Assembly (NCBI RefSeq): GCF_003752175.1
Contig: NZ_RJVF01000013.1
Location: 248,001-312,000, forward strand
DNA length: 64,000 bases
Source: Comamonas sp. BIGb0124
Lineage (GTDB): Bacteria > Pseudomonadota > Gammaproteobacteria > Burkholderiales > Burkholderiaceae_C
Reading direction: 5' to 3'
In this document: positions 25,389 through 35,254 of the stretch, one piece after another
Numbering within the stretch: the stretch's first letter is position 1
Layout of the letters: each line of letters starts with the position of its first letter
Program-made: the position numbers and the translations under genes
Notes under the pieces: model-generated
Databases searched by the model: none
Seen by the model: the letters and a program-made list of their open reading frames with translations, nothing else
What the model was told of the DNA's origin: nothing

Positions 25389-27617
25389 ATGAGCCGTCGA
25401 AATTTCTTCAGCAGAGCCCTCTCTTTTGTTGGATTGGGCATTGGAAGTTCAGCAATTGCTAATCAGGTCACGGAACCGTCAGGCTCGCAGCCCTTGCATC
25501 TGCCACCCTCACTCCCTATATCAGGAAGCAATCAGTTCCATGATTTAAATGGACGGCGATTGGCACTCGGCTCCATCAGCACTTTTGATCCGTCCACCGG
25601 TGCTCCCAAAACGGCCTATAGAGATCCTGAGTTCAAGCAGGCTTATGATCACTCTATTCAGCTTGACGCCGACGGCGCTGCATCAATTTTTTGGGATGGA
25701 CCCTATCAAGTCATTGCAAAGAATAAGCATGGAGAAGTAGCCTGGGCTGCTTCAGGCTATAAAAGTGAAGGCTATCTAGCAGAAATTGCCTCATCAACTA
25801 TAAAAACAGACCTTTCGAATACTACCGACCCCCAAAAGGGAGGAGGAATGATTCGAATTAGAGCTGAAGGTGATGGATCAATCGATCGAAATCTCAGTGA
25901 AAAGCTATCGGAATTCAAGACCCTGTCAGATAAAGGCGCAAAACGAGACGCCCCAACATCAGACAGATCTATGGCACGCACCAATAGCGATGCCATGGAC
26001 AAACTATTTGAGGATTCGGAAAAATTTGGCGCCCCACACATACCGCCTGGGACCTGGGTAGTAGATCGCCCTGTGATCATAAAAAAGGGCTTTCAGAACA
26101 TAAAATGGGATGGAATTGTTGTTGCAGGCGATGACTTTGAAGGCGAGTACTTGGTCGAAATCATTGCTGAAGAATCGACACCCTACTTTAGATGGCCAGT
26201 CGTCGCCAATAAAATTCACATTGATGCGCGTTACAAATGCCGAGGAATACGAGTTGTAGGCATTGACCACTTATGCATCGCCAATTTACGCGTAGAGCGC
26301 GCTCGGGGCCACGGATTCTACGGAGATAAGATCAGAGAATCCACCCTATTTTTCCCCCAATTTGTCAATTGCACTGAGCGGCTGGCATTTGATTCACCTG
26401 ATTTCTGGACGAATGCACGCGGATATAAGCAGGGAGAGCTAACAAGAATCTCCAATCCAGAATGGGAACCGCAAAAGAAATATGCCATTGAGAGTATTAT
26501 TCGACACCAAGGCAATAGATACATAGCCATTACCGAGAGCGCAGGCGCATCACCAGCATCATCCAAGTCACAGTGGCGACGAATTCCTCACGAAGATTAC
26601 ATTTGCACAAAAACCAATTCGGGCAAAGATCCTCGTGAATTTAACACCAATACAGAAAAAATTGAAGATCGATATTGGCAAAAACGATATCAAGACGAAG
26701 CCGTCTTTGAACTACATGACACCATTATCGACACTGGCGATCGTAGCAATCAGTTCACTCTGTATTCGCCAATAATACGTGACTGTGGCAATGCCTGTTT
26801 CGTGCGTATCGACTCATCAAAAACAGCAGCACGTCCTGTTACGCACTTCAATATTTACGGCGGGCATATTCACGCATATCCCAAACGCCAAAAAGATATT
26901 AAAGAAATTCGCGTTTTGGACAATCAACGGATGATTGAAGTTGGATATGCATTCAATCTTAACGTCCATGGCACCAATATTAGAAATGGTGACGGCAACG
27001 ACACCATTGGCATACTTGTAGGCGATGAAGGGAGAAAAGCCCCCAGCGATGTTCGCTTTGTGGCCAGCGTAGTATCAAATGCCAGCGGAGATGGAGCAGT
27101 CGGAGTTTTGGTTATGCCAAAAGCAAATCCATCAAAATCAGCACGCCTAGAAGTCAGCTATCGTATGTCAGGGACTAACACTGTTGAAGTCTTTGATCCA
27201 AGAGGTGTTTTCCGTGAACAACATAGCACAACACAGATAGTAAGCATCCCAGATCATTCTCGTAACCCAGTCGGGTGGCTGGTGCAAGCTGGAGCTGTCC
27301 ATACAATGGTAACGCCTTATGCATACCGTTCAGCTGAGGGTAAATCCAATGAGTTTGATGTGCGTGTAACAGCACAAGGCGCGTCGATACGACTCAGCGA
27401 CGGCCAAGGGCAAAGTGGAGAGCTGGCATTTAGTAAGAAAACGCCCGACCGCCTTTTAGTAAATCCAGGAAAGGCTGTTCAATTCGAAGGTTCCTGGGAG
27501 TCTCCTGTTCATATTGGCCCTGCTAGGATTTGGTCAAACGAGAATAAGTTGTATGTCAAGTTCGGTGGTGATCCCAGCCACCAATCGGACGGACAAATTT
27601 TCACTGCGACCACATGA
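25389..27617 (+). CDS. Tat-exported beta-helix protein, polysaccharide-modifying candidate
   Basis: 742-aa protein with an N-terminal twin-arginine signal (MSRRNFFSRALSFVGLGIGS). A right-handed parallel beta-helix of the pectate-lyase / tailspike type covers about residues 200-640: HIPPGTWVVDRPVIIKKGFQNIKWDG, short repeated strand-turn units, and FNIYGGHIHAYPK. An inserted segment at about residues 358-397 (WEPQKKYAIESII...GNRYIAI...W) resembles a small CBM5/12-like chitin-binding module. The likely role is lyase, epimerase or depolymerase acting on the exopolysaccharide after folding in the cytoplasm. Catalytic residues cannot be fixed. GGAAAG precedes ATG 25389. Confidence 0.8.
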   Translation: MSRRNFFSRALSFVGLGIGSSAIANQVTEPSGSQPLHLPPSLPISGSNQFHDLNGRRLALGSISTFDPSTGAPKTAYRDPEFKQAYDHSIQLDADGAASIFWDGPYQVIAKNKHGEVAWAASGYKSEGYLAEIASSTIKTDLSNTTDPQKGGGMIRIRAEGDGSIDRNLSEKLSEFKTLSDKGAKRDAPTSDRSMARTNSDAMDKLFEDSEKFGAPHIPPGTWVVDRPVIIKKGFQNIKWDGIVVAGDDFEGEYLVEIIAEESTPYFRWPVVANKIHIDARYKCRGIRVVGIDHLCIANLRVERARGHGFYGDKIRESTLFFPQFVNCTERLAFDSPDFWTNARGYKQGELTRISNPEWEPQKKYAIESIIRHQGNRYIAITESAGASPASSKSQWRRIPHEDYICTKTNSGKDPREFNTNTEKIEDRYWQKRYQDEAVFELHDTIIDTGDRSNQFTLYSPIIRDCGNACFVRIDSSKTAARPVTHFNIYGGHIHAYPKRQKDIKEIRVLDNQRMIEVGYAFNLNVHGTNIRNGDGNDTIGILVGDEGRKAPSDVRFVASVVSNASGDGAVGVLVMPKANPSKSARLEVSYRMSGTNTVEVFDPRGVFREQHSTTQIVSIPDHSRNPVGWLVQAGAVHTMVTPYAYRSAEGKSNEFDVRVTAQGASIRLSDGQGQSGELAFSKKTPDRLLVNPGKAVQFEGSWESPVHIGPARIWSNENKLYVKFGGDPSHQSDGQIFTATT

Positions 27618-27620
27618 TTA

Positions 27621-27640
27621 CAGCCTCAAACACGAGGCTG
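27621..27640 (+). terminator. Weak terminator-like hairpin after the beta-helix gene
   Basis: CAGCCTC (27621-27627) pairs with GAGGCTG (27634-27640), followed by CACTCTTTCG. The T tract is poor, so termination may be partial. Confidence 0.45.
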
Positions 27641-27796
27641 CACTCTTTCGCGTTGCGGATGGCTGACAATTGCCGATCGAAAGCCAGATCCGCCGATTGC
27701 ACTTGAGCGCTCGAATTGGCGGTTCTGGAGCTCGCTGCGAGCAAATCGGCATGTGGCTGCTGCGCAGCTGTATTAACCCAGCAGAATGTGCACAGA

Positions 27797-28618
27797 TCAG
27801 GCCGCTAGTGCGTATGCCTCAGCGGGAGTCATCATCGCCAGGGCCTAGTGTGGCCGGCGAGTGCTGTAGAAACCAATCCAGTCGCCGATCAACCGGCTCG
27901 CGTACTCGAAACTTTCGAATCGGTGCCGACGCGTGCACTGCGCCTTCAGTGTTCGGATCACCCGCTCGACCATTCCGTTTTGCTGAGGGCAATGGGGCGT
28001 GATGAACTCCTGGTGTAATCCGTAGCTTCTGACCAGGGCGGTGTAGTCCCGGCTGGTAAACACCAGGCCGTTGTCAGACCTCAGAAGGAACGGCTGCGGC
28101 ACACGCCCGAGCGTGCCGAACCGGGCAATCAAGGCCTGCTCCAACGCGCTCGATGCCGTTGTCGCCTTGCCGCTGCGCGACAGGTGCCAGCCCAGTAACT
28201 CCCGGGTATGGCAGTCGATCACCAGCGCCAACGCGGCCCAGCCGTCGCGACCGGCCCAGATTCGACAAAGGTCGGTCGACCATCGCTCGTTGGGCGCTGT
28301 GGCCACTGAGGGTAGAGCCTGGATCCGCGGTCGCATGCCAATAGCCCGTTTGCGAACCTGCCAGCCCTTGATCTGGAAGATCCGTTGCGCGGTATTTTTG
28401 TTGAAGCCCAGCAGATGTGCCACGGTCCTGTAGCCAAACGATGGCGACTCCTCGATCAGTGCCTTGATGGGCTCGGCAAACCGGGGCTCGACTTTGGGAG
28501 GCACCTTGACTGTCTTGTAATAGACCGTGCGTCGAGGTACTTCAAACCACCGGCACAGTTGGCTCAAGCTGACCGCAACGCCCTCATCGGCCAAGCCTTG
28601 CTGTACACGCAGGATCAC
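27797..28618 (-). CDS. IS3-family transposase OrfB with an in-frame amber codon
   Basis: Integrase-core (rve) transposase. The DDE set is visible in RWSTDLCRI, LRSDNGLVFTS and PQQNGMVERVIRTLK, with an N-terminal HTH_21-like region (SPSFGYRTVAHLLGF). It starts with GTG at 28618 overlapping the orfA stop. A TAG at 27845-27847 follows STRRPH; beyond it the same frame reads ALAMMTPAEAYALAA to a TGA at 27797. Relatives have PHQALAM here, so CAG became TAG. Unless suppressed, the product is 257 aa and lacks the last 16 residues. Confidence 0.85.
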
Positions 28619-28923
28619 TTCCCGTCCTCGTCCAGCAAGGCTTGTAGCTTTTTTCTCGCACGCAGCTCCAGCATCGCCTCGCCGTACGCCTCCTGCAGAT
28701 CACGCAGCTGGCGTTCGTACTGTTCACGAACGTCCTCGGGTTTGGCCCGCAGGGCGTTCTCCATACCGCGCTTGGCATCGTCCACCCAGCTCTCGATCTC
28801 CGAGGGCGTCAGATCATGCGCTCGGCTGGCCTCTGCCACCGTCGTCTTGCCTTGAATGATGTCCATCACCAAGGCGCTCTTGCGCTTGGCCGTCCACCGT
28901 TTGATCTCTTCTTCCATCTTCAT
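28615..28923 (-). CDS. IS3-family transposase OrfA
   Basis: About 102-aa DNA-binding partner of OrfB. The helix-turn-helix is in KSALVMDIIQGKTTVAEASRAHDLTPSEIESWV, followed by a leucine-zipper-like helix (REQYERQLRDLQEAYGEAMLELRARKK). ATG 28923 is chosen; the longer frame to 28989 reads through the terminal inverted repeat. Confidence 0.85.
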   Translation of the reverse strand: MKMEEEIKRWTAKRKSALVMDIIQGKTTVAEASRAHDLTPSEIESWVDDAKRGMENALRAKPEDVREQYERQLRDLQEAYGEAMLELRARKKLQALLDEDGK

Positions 28924-28980
28924 GCTCAGGTCTCTTTCTTCGAGTTTAAGACCTGTGCAGCTTTTCAGTGGGTCAATACA

Positions 28981-29723
28981 CGAACGCATTCATGCAGTGG
29001 CCATGGAGCGCCGGCGCTTTGGGTATCGTCGTGTGCACGACATGCTGCGCAAAGAGTTTCCAGGCACGAACCACAAGAAGGTGTTTCGGCTTTACCGCGC
29101 ACAGGGCCTGTGCTGTTCGCAAGCGCAACAAGGGCAAAAAGTACCGTGGTGAGCGGACGTCTTTGGTGGCCGCTGCCCGGGTCAATCAAACATGGAGCCT
29201 TGACTTTGTCAGCGACTCGCTGTCCAACGGGCGCCGCATCAAATGCCTGACGATCGCCGATGACTTCACCCATGAGTGCGTCGACATCGCTGTGGACCTT
29301 TCCATGCCTGGGGCATACGTCGCTCGCGTCCTCAAGCGGGCTGCAAGATTCAGGGGCTACCCAGAGGCCATCAGGAGCGACAACGGCCCAGAGTTCACAT
29401 GCCGAGCCTTCATGACCTGGATGCAGACACGAGGCATACAGCACATCCTGATTCAGCCAGGCAAGCCAACTCAAAACGCCTACATCGAGAGCTTCAACGG
29501 CAAGTTCAGGGATGAATGCCTCAATGAGAACTGGTTCGAATCCCTGGCCCAAGCGCGCGAGGTCATCGCCATCTGGCGCCAGGACTACAACGAGGTCCGA
29601 CCGCACGGAACGATTGACCGGATTCCTCCGGCTGAGTTCGCCGCCAAACACCGCAATCCCAACCCATCAACCACCGAGGCAGGATCAGTTAACCTGCAAA
29701 CCCTTGGACCTCTCTCCAACTGA
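28981..29723 (+). pseudogene. IS3-family OrfB fragment, truncated and frameshifted
   Basis: The first frame reads ERIHAVAMERRRFGYRRVHDM...KVFRLYRAQGLC, then near 29112 one extra T shifts the frame to VRKRNKGKKYRGERTS, after which the catalytic core follows: NQTWSLDFVSDSL, IRSDNGPEFT, QNAYIESFNGKFRDECL. The N-terminal roughly 60 residues are lost. It is non-functional. Confidence 0.85.
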
Positions 29724-29749
29724 TTGGTATGGCTGGAAAGGGCAGGTCA
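28981..29749 (+). mobile_element. Truncated second IS3-family element
   Basis: The right-hand part of a different IS3-family IS. Its left part (orfA and the start of orfB) is missing, cut exactly where the 27769-28980 element ends. The right end is probably at 29749, where the sequence reads inward as TGACCTGCCC, a typical terminal repeat with TG/CA. It carries a frameshifted transposase. Confidence 0.7.
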
Positions 29750-29755
29750 TCTTAA

Positions 29756-30853
29756 TTACTTCCAAACAAAAGAGAACTTGTAAGTCTGAGCTACGCGCTC
29801 GCACATTGATTTAGCCGTAAACAACGATTCATAACGCAACAAGCATGCAGACCTCATCGCAAGTGCAGTCTCTCGACTAAAAAGCCCAAGTTTGTCAACC
29901 AGATCACTACTCGAATCTTTTTCAAACAAGAATCCTGTTACGCCGTCCTGAACAATCTCCGGGATCGAACAGCATCGCGAAGCAATGACAGGGAGCCCGC
30001 AGCTATGAGCTTCTGCGGCGACTAAACCAAAAGACTCCCAACGACTGGGCATAACCAAAACATCGGATGCAGCAAAATATTTGGGCAACTGATTTTGTTT
30101 AACCCATCCAACATACTCCACATTGGGCAGATCTTCCAATTTATGGTCAGAGTCATCGTGAACCCCTCCGCCTACGACGGTAAGCCGGTACAAAGATGGA
30201 TCGAGCGTCCGCATGGCACTGATTAAAATATCAAAGCCTTTTTGTTGATCCAACCTACCTACAAAAAGAAGTTCCATTCGACTTGATCGAAGCGGCAACG
30301 AGTCCACGACAAGGGGATCCAGAACACCGTTATAGATAACTCCAATCTTAGGCGAAATTATTCCATATTTCTCCGCCTCATTTTTTTCATATTTGCTACC
30401 ACATGTCACAACATCACAAAGAGGAAGAAGTATCTTTTCTAAATAAGAATAAATTCTCTTCTTTTTCTCTGAAACATCCATGATAAATGACCATGCATGT
30501 GGAGTATAAATAACACGGGGACGACGAAACGGTCGCAAAAATAATAATGCAACTCTGCCCAAAACACCTGCAAAGCTGCTATGCAGATGCACAACATCCG
30601 GTCGCAACGTCCACACTGAGCGCAGGAAGGAAATAAAAAAATTGAAGAAAGATCGCAGACTCCTACCCGGGCGGTCAAAGGTTGTAGTTGCAGAGCGATC
30701 AATCCCTGTAAGCTCCTCGCATTGCTGGCTGGGGACAAGCACATGCACATCCATGCCAGATTGCCTTTGGTGACTTACTAGTAAGTTGAGTACACTTGCA
30801 ACTCCACCTTTAATCGTTTCGGCAGCATGAAAGACGATGATTGCCATCTTCAA
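29756..30853 (-). CDS. GT4-family glycosyltransferase
   Basis: 365-aa GT-B glycosyltransferase for exopolysaccharide repeat-unit assembly. It has the N-terminal Rossmann start [14 protein letters not shown], the acceptor side [10 protein letters not shown], the nucleotide-sugar domain [16 protein letters not shown] and the EX7E region [20 protein letters not shown]. Its stop is only 7 bp from the end of the truncated IS, so the last few residues (FSFVWK) may be IS-derived. It is the last gene of the - strand locus and overlaps the previous gene (ATGA). Donor sugar unknown. Confidence 0.93.
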   Translation of the reverse strand: MKMAIIVFHAAETIKGGVASVLNLLVSHQRQSGMDVHVLVPSQQCEELTGIDRSATTTFDRPGRSLRSFFNFFISFLRSVWTLRPDVVHLHSSFAGVLGRVALLFLRPFRRPRVIYTPHAWSFIMDVSEKKKRIYSYLEKILLPLCDVVTCGSKYEKNEAEKYGIISPKIGVIYNGVLDPLVVDSLPLRSSRMELLFVGRLDQQKGFDILISAMRTLDPSLYRLTVVGGGVHDDSDHKLEDLPNVEYVGWVKQNQLPKYFAASDVLVMPSRWESFGLVAAEAHSCGLPVIASRCCSIPEIVQDGVTGFLFEKDSSSDLVDKLGLFSRETALAMRSACLLRYESLFTAKSMCERVAQTYKFSFVWK

Positions 30854-32028
30854 ACCCGCCGACTGGCTTGCTTAACTCGCTCGAAGAAGCGATTACGCTG
30901 AATTGTGACATTCTCCATGCTGTATTCATGTGAGAGCGCCAAATTTCGCGCAGCCTCTTGGTTGAGCAATTCTGGATTCTCTACGAAGTGCTGTATGCGT
31001 CCAGCCAGACCGTCTATGTCGTCGGGTTCCACAAGAGCGTGCTCTTCTAGTAGCTCGGGTGTCCCCCCCACACGCGTAGCGATGGCAGGTAGGCCACGAG
31101 CCATCGCCTCAAGCAAAGCGCGAGGAAGTCCCTCTTGCCGTGACGGCAGCACGAAGATATCGCAACGATCTAGCACACTGCGAATGGGCTCACCGTTTTG
31201 CAGCTTCCCAGTAAACTCGACATGATCTTTCAATCCAAGATCTTCAGCCATTTTTTGAAAAAAGGCTAAATTTTCGCCATACCCGATAATCGTCAACTTC
31301 AAGTCAAAATTCTTGGATCGGAGTTTAGCAAGGCTATGCAATAAAACATCATGCCCCTTAAGGGTTTTTTGCATGTTGCCAATAATCACAAGCCTAAGGC
31401 TAGCATTTCGCGTTGACTCATAAGTCCTAGGTTCGCTTCTATAAGCTTCAGGAACCAAATCGATAGACGTAAAAGAAAACGATGACTCTGCATTACGCGC
31501 CGGATAACGCCTTTGCAATGCGTCGCGCGTCACATAAGCTGCTGCGACTGCATTGCGGCACTGCCAACGCATCAACAGAGGGAAAAACCATTGAAAAAAA
31601 CGGCTCAGGGGGTGGTTCCCAAGTGCCTGAGGGCTATATCCATCATACGGGTCTGCAGCAACTTCGACGGCGAATGGAATGCGCTTCAAATAAAGCAAGA
31701 CAGAATACAAGCTCGGCACCGTAGTCGGAACTCTTAAAATATAAGCTGCATTCGGATCAATGCTACGGTTAATAACCGATATTATTTTGGGCAGATTTTT
31801 CAGAAAACCTATCGGCCCGTGGTAACCAGGCAATGAAACGAAGTCGACATTCGGACCTGTAACCGGCTTAGCAGTAGGATCTTCCTTGCTAAAAAGACGA
31901 CCCACCATCGTAACACTATCAAAAACTGCCAAATAACGCTTGGGAAATGCGGCGTAGTATAATAAATTGGAGGATGGCACACCGTCATTCAAAGTAAAAA
32001 CGCCATCCCGAATAACAAAAACCTTCAT
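30850..32028 (-). CDS. GT4-family glycosyltransferase
   Basis: 392-aa cytoplasmic GT-B enzyme. A C-terminal GT4 domain has [30 protein letters not shown] and the donor-binding [29 protein letters not shown]. The N-terminal half shows a long acceptor-domain helix pattern ([19 protein letters not shown]). It overlaps its neighbours by 4 nt on both sides, so the downstream part of the operon is tightly coupled. It adds one sugar of the repeat unit; which one is unknown. Confidence 0.94.
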   Translation of the reverse strand: MKVFVIRDGVFTLNDGVPSSNLLYYAAFPKRYLAVFDSVTMVGRLFSKEDPTAKPVTGPNVDFVSLPGYHGPIGFLKNLPKIISVINRSIDPNAAYILRVPTTVPSLYSVLLYLKRIPFAVEVAADPYDGYSPQALGNHPLSRFFQWFFPLLMRWQCRNAVAAAYVTRDALQRRYPARNAESSFSFTSIDLVPEAYRSEPRTYESTRNASLRLVIIGNMQKTLKGHDVLLHSLAKLRSKNFDLKLTIIGYGENLAFFQKMAEDLGLKDHVEFTGKLQNGEPIRSVLDRCDIFVLPSRQEGLPRALLEAMARGLPAIATRVGGTPELLEEHALVEPDDIDGLAGRIQHFVENPELLNQEAARNLALSHEYSMENVTIQRNRFFERVKQASRRV

Positions 32029-33245
32029 TTCCCGACCGCTCCTAACATATCTTCAATTTTAGACAGGCAAATAGATTTCAACTTTTGTTGTTGATCCAAG
32101 TCAACTCCTGTCTTGTAAGCCTGCTCAACATCCGCTGCAACACGCGCCCCATCCGTCAAAGAATGGTAACACCATCGACTGCGTCCAACCATGTCACAAA
32201 ATCCTGCAACCTTGGCATCCCAAACTAAGGCAATGCTGGGTACAGAACATGAATAAGCAATGATATTTGCGTGTAACCGGTGGGCAACGATGACATCCAT
32301 GCCGGCAATTTGACTCACCAATTCGTGAGGTCTTTCCGCACGAGGAAGCACCTCGAAGAGGACATCTGGACGCACACTTTTTAATTTCGCCGCAAACTGA
32401 CGCAAATAGGTATCGTCTTCTACAGCGCCATTACTAAAAAGAACGATTTTGCAATTCAATGATTTGACACCATCTATGACATCAAGCCAAAAACTATCAA
32501 ATGATGCTGCAGAGAAATTTTCGCCCTGAGCTTGAGTAGCCAGCTCCTCCGGATTTGCGATTCCAAAGCCTACACGCAAAACATCAACAGATTTTTCTCG
32601 AGGAACTACCTTATAGGCTTCACTGGACCAAATGGCTGGATCCAAAGTGACAGCAACTTCACTTGTCCTCGACTCGAGATATGAGGTAAGGGTATTGCGA
32701 GAGCGCTCATCCCTAACTGACACATATTTAAATAACGGACTCGATAAAGCGCCTCGAAAACAATCCAAACCTCGTTTAGACCAATTACTAGAGACGCCAA
32801 CACCGGCCATAGCCATTGACGTACGCCTTTGAGATGCGTATTTAGCCACATACTGAAATTTCAGCGGAAAATTCAATGCTACATCATTTAGCATTTGACC
32901 GCCCCCAAATACTAACGCATCCACGTTCTCTCGAAAAGCATGGCCACATGCATGGGCCATACGCTTTTCAAATAACAAAGGCCAAAGTAAACGAAATGCC
33001 GTACCGCGCATCGGCACGGGGCACGCGTAAAACAAAATCTTACGCAAATATCCTAATCGGCTTTCTTTTGGCGCAGAAAAGCCAGCTCGCCCTGCCATAT
33101 CTAAATGTTCAACATCAAAGCCAGGCCTCTGCTTCTTGATGAGAAACTCCATGCAATCGCCAATAACACCGTCGCCTAAGTTATCACTGTAACGCAGCGT
33201 GCAAAGCACAACTCGCCCCCTGTGTGGGACTAACTCGTCATTCAT
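32025..33245 (-). CDS. Polysaccharide pyruvyl transferase family protein
   Basis: 406-aa PS_pyruv_trans protein that adds ketal-linked pyruvate from phosphoenolpyruvate to a sugar of the repeat unit. Seen are SDNLGDGVIGDCMEFLI near the N-terminus, the central FGGGQMLND, the AGVGVSS block and the C-terminal GMDVIVAHRLHANIIAYSCSVPSIALVWDAKV, with its conserved His-Arg-Leu-His. It overlaps the genes on both sides. Confidence 0.92.
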   Translation of the reverse strand: MNDELVPHRGRVVLCTLRYSDNLGDGVIGDCMEFLIKKQRPGFDVEHLDMAGRAGFSAPKESRLGYLRKILFYACPVPMRGTAFRLLWPLLFEKRMAHACGHAFRENVDALVFGGGQMLNDVALNFPLKFQYVAKYASQRRTSMAMAGVGVSSNWSKRGLDCFRGALSSPLFKYVSVRDERSRNTLTSYLESRTSEVAVTLDPAIWSSEAYKVVPREKSVDVLRVGFGIANPEELATQAQGENFSAASFDSFWLDVIDGVKSLNCKIVLFSNGAVEDDTYLRQFAAKLKSVRPDVLFEVLPRAERPHELVSQIAGMDVIVAHRLHANIIAYSCSVPSIALVWDAKVAGFCDMVGRSRWCYHSLTDGARVAADVEQAYKTGVDLDQQQKLKSICLSKIEDMLGAVGK

Positions 33246-33766
33246 TATGTTTCCTGCTTGTTCTTGGCAATTACACGTGCGGGCACACCTGCTACAATCG
33301 AATACGACTCAACATTTCGATTAACAAACGAATTTGCACCAACTACGCCACTGTGCCCTACTCGAATATCGCCAATCAAAACACTATTTGCATAGCAGCA
33401 AACATCGTCTTCCAAAATTGGATACTGATTCTTTAGATTTTGCCCTAAGGTGACACCTTGATATAACGTAACTCCAGCACCGACTACGGCCCCCTCACCA
33501 ATCACAACACCCACAGGGTGTGGAAGACGGAGACCGCCGGCAACTTTTGCTTGAGGGCTCAGATAACATCCAGTAAAAATCACGTGAATCCTTAGAAGCA
33601 CCTTTGAGATGATACGCCCAGGAAGTCCAAACCGATTCAGTGCACAAATCACCCTATACCAAAATACAGTGGAAAACCCTGCATTCAGGATAAGCGCCGA
33701 CAAGAATCCGAACAAGCCTCGACGCTTCCCATATGCAAGCAAATCAAGTTTAATTATTTGCAACAT
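33245..33766 (-). CDS. Hexapeptide-repeat acyltransferase, serine-acetyltransferase-like
   Basis: 173-aa left-handed beta-helix O-acyltransferase of the CysE/WcaB group. The repeats are visible in GVVIGEGAVVGAGVTLYQGVTLG, ILEDDVCCYANSVLIGDIRVG, GVVGANSFVNRNV and IVAGVPARVI. The catalytic His is in RLPHPVGVV. The N-terminus has a hydrophobic helix. In this context it most likely O-acetylates the exopolysaccharide. Confidence 0.9.
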   Translation of the reverse strand: MLQIIKLDLLAYGKRRGLFGFLSALILNAGFSTVFWYRVICALNRFGLPGRIISKVLLRIHVIFTGCYLSPQAKVAGGLRLPHPVGVVIGEGAVVGAGVTLYQGVTLGQNLKNQYPILEDDVCCYANSVLIGDIRVGHSGVVGANSFVNRNVESYSIVAGVPARVIAKNKQET

Positions 33767-33772
33767 ACGAAA

Positions 33773-35254
33773 TTACGCCACAGCCAGGTGGTGCGCGCCG
33801 TTATTCAAAACAGGTACGGGTTTTCTCTTACGAATACACAGCAATGCAACAAAAACTGGGAAGAATAGATATCGCGTCATATTCAACAACAAGACATTCA
33901 TATCAGTTATCAACATCAAAATAGGAATCAAAGTAAGCACTGGCAGTATAAATCGCCGCACATCCCAATCTTGCCATTGATAACTCCACATCCTCAAACG
34001 CCTAACAACCAGACCAAGGACTATCCAAAAAGCAAATACACCAATCAATCCAAAATTGATGAAAAATTCTCCGAACTGCCCAAGTACTAAAGTTGTTTGA
34101 CGAGGTGAATCCGGTATATAAGATCCCCGGCCATAGATAATTTCAGTTTTTTCCTTGGTGATCTGATCAGGCTTATATGGAACTATTGATTTTGGAATCG
34201 CAGCAAAAATAGCTGTCAAATAGGTTCTGCCATAAGAAAAATCGTAATCTTTTTCGTAGTATTGCTTCAATGCCAACACCTGAACATCCATGCGCCCCAT
34301 GTCACGCGCCACAATATACTTACTGGCATCTTGGCGTGCCGAATTAAAATTAGCTCTATAGCTACTATCAAACATGGCCAACATGCCGTCTGTGCCTGCG
34401 ATCTTGTACCAATAATAGGTCGTAAGGAATGCAGAGGCCACCAGTGCACCAATCACAATAAATTTTATTCTAATTGGTTTAATCCAAAGACTATACATCC
34501 CAGCAGCAAAAAACAGAGCAAAGATAGTCGAGCTCCGGCTTCCACGCAAACCACCAAAGAAAAGGAAAACAACACCAAAAATCGCCATGAGAATCACAAG
34601 CGTAGAATTTCGAGCAGCCCACGGCTTACCTTTAATAAGGTAAATCACGCCCATCGCAATGAGCAGCTTAAAGCTTTCGGCAAAAAGCATAGGCAAACCC
34701 ATGCCCTCAAAGGGATCTTCTGCGGCGTCCACCAATCCTTCGGATTGACGCTCAGTAAATGTTGCAATGAAACCCGCTATACCACCGAACTTTGAATAGA
34801 CATAAAGCTGCATAAGCAAGCTAAACGCCAACGCCAGAGCGATAACAATCTTGAATCGACGTCGATTAAAGGTATAACCAGTTTGAGCCACTGTAGCTCT
34901 ACTGAATGGGGCATGCACGATAGTGCGATAAATCAGGATACCGAGCAAATTCAGCGTCGCCCAGAGAATCATCCAGTCATCTGCTTGCGAAAGATCTGGC
35001 AAGAACGGCCAATAATTCCAAGAGCGCTGCAAAACAGGGCTAACGAAAAACATCATGACGCCGACCAAGCCGATAATACCAACCGGGTCAAATGATCCCA
35101 TTCGTCCACGCAAATAATCAATCCCATCCCGCAATATGAGAATACCGGATGCCAAGCAAATTACGTAGAACAACCCAGGCAGCTCGACATCGTTCAACAC
35201 GAAGCCCAAGGATATTAGTACGCATGCGAATGCAGATATAGTGAGAGAACTCAT
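33773..35254 (-). CDS. wzy: Repeat-unit polymerase (Wzy), integral membrane
   Basis: 493-aa polytopic inner-membrane protein with about 11-12 hydrophobic helices and one large periplasmic loop (about residues 290-390) rich in Arg, Tyr and Asp (SARQDASKYIVARDMGRMD, YGRGSYIPDSPRQ). Wzy proteins share little sequence, so the call rests on topology, size and location between wzx and the transferases. ATG 35254 overlaps the wzx stop (ATGA); the longer frame to 35308 is antisense to nothing but begins inside wzx. Confidence 0.82.
   Translation of the reverse strand: MSSLTISAFACVLISLGFVLNDVELPGLFYVICLASGILILRDGIDYLRGRMGSFDPVGIIGLVGVMMFFVSPVLQRSWNYWPFLPDLSQADDWMILWATLNLLGILIYRTIVHAPFSRATVAQTGYTFNRRRFKIVIALALAFSLLMQLYVYSKFGGIAGFIATFTERQSEGLVDAAEDPFEGMGLPMLFAESFKLLIAMGVIYLIKGKPWAARNSTLVILMAIFGVVFLFFGGLRGSRSSTIFALFFAAGMYSLWIKPIRIKFIVIGALVASAFLTTYYWYKIAGTDGMLAMFDSSYRANFNSARQDASKYIVARDMGRMDVQVLALKQYYEKDYDFSYGRTYLTAIFAAIPKSIVPYKPDQITKEKTEIIYGRGSYIPDSPRQTTLVLGQFGEFFINFGLIGVFAFWIVLGLVVRRLRMWSYQWQDWDVRRFILPVLTLIPILMLITDMNVLLLNMTRYLFFPVFVALLCIRKRKPVPVLNNGAHHLAVA

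Larger units (their letters stand above)
27769..28980 (-). mobile_element. IS3-family insertion sequence, 1212 bp
   Basis: Element bounded by imperfect inverted repeats: TGTATTAACCCA at 27769 and TGTATTGACCCA reading inward from 28980. Similarity continues for about 30 bp (both contain GCACAG). It holds orfA and orfB on the - strand. Bases flanking the two ends (AGC and CGA) do not form a target duplication, and the right end abuts a truncated second IS, so a deletion or recombination has happened at one side. Confidence 0.8.
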
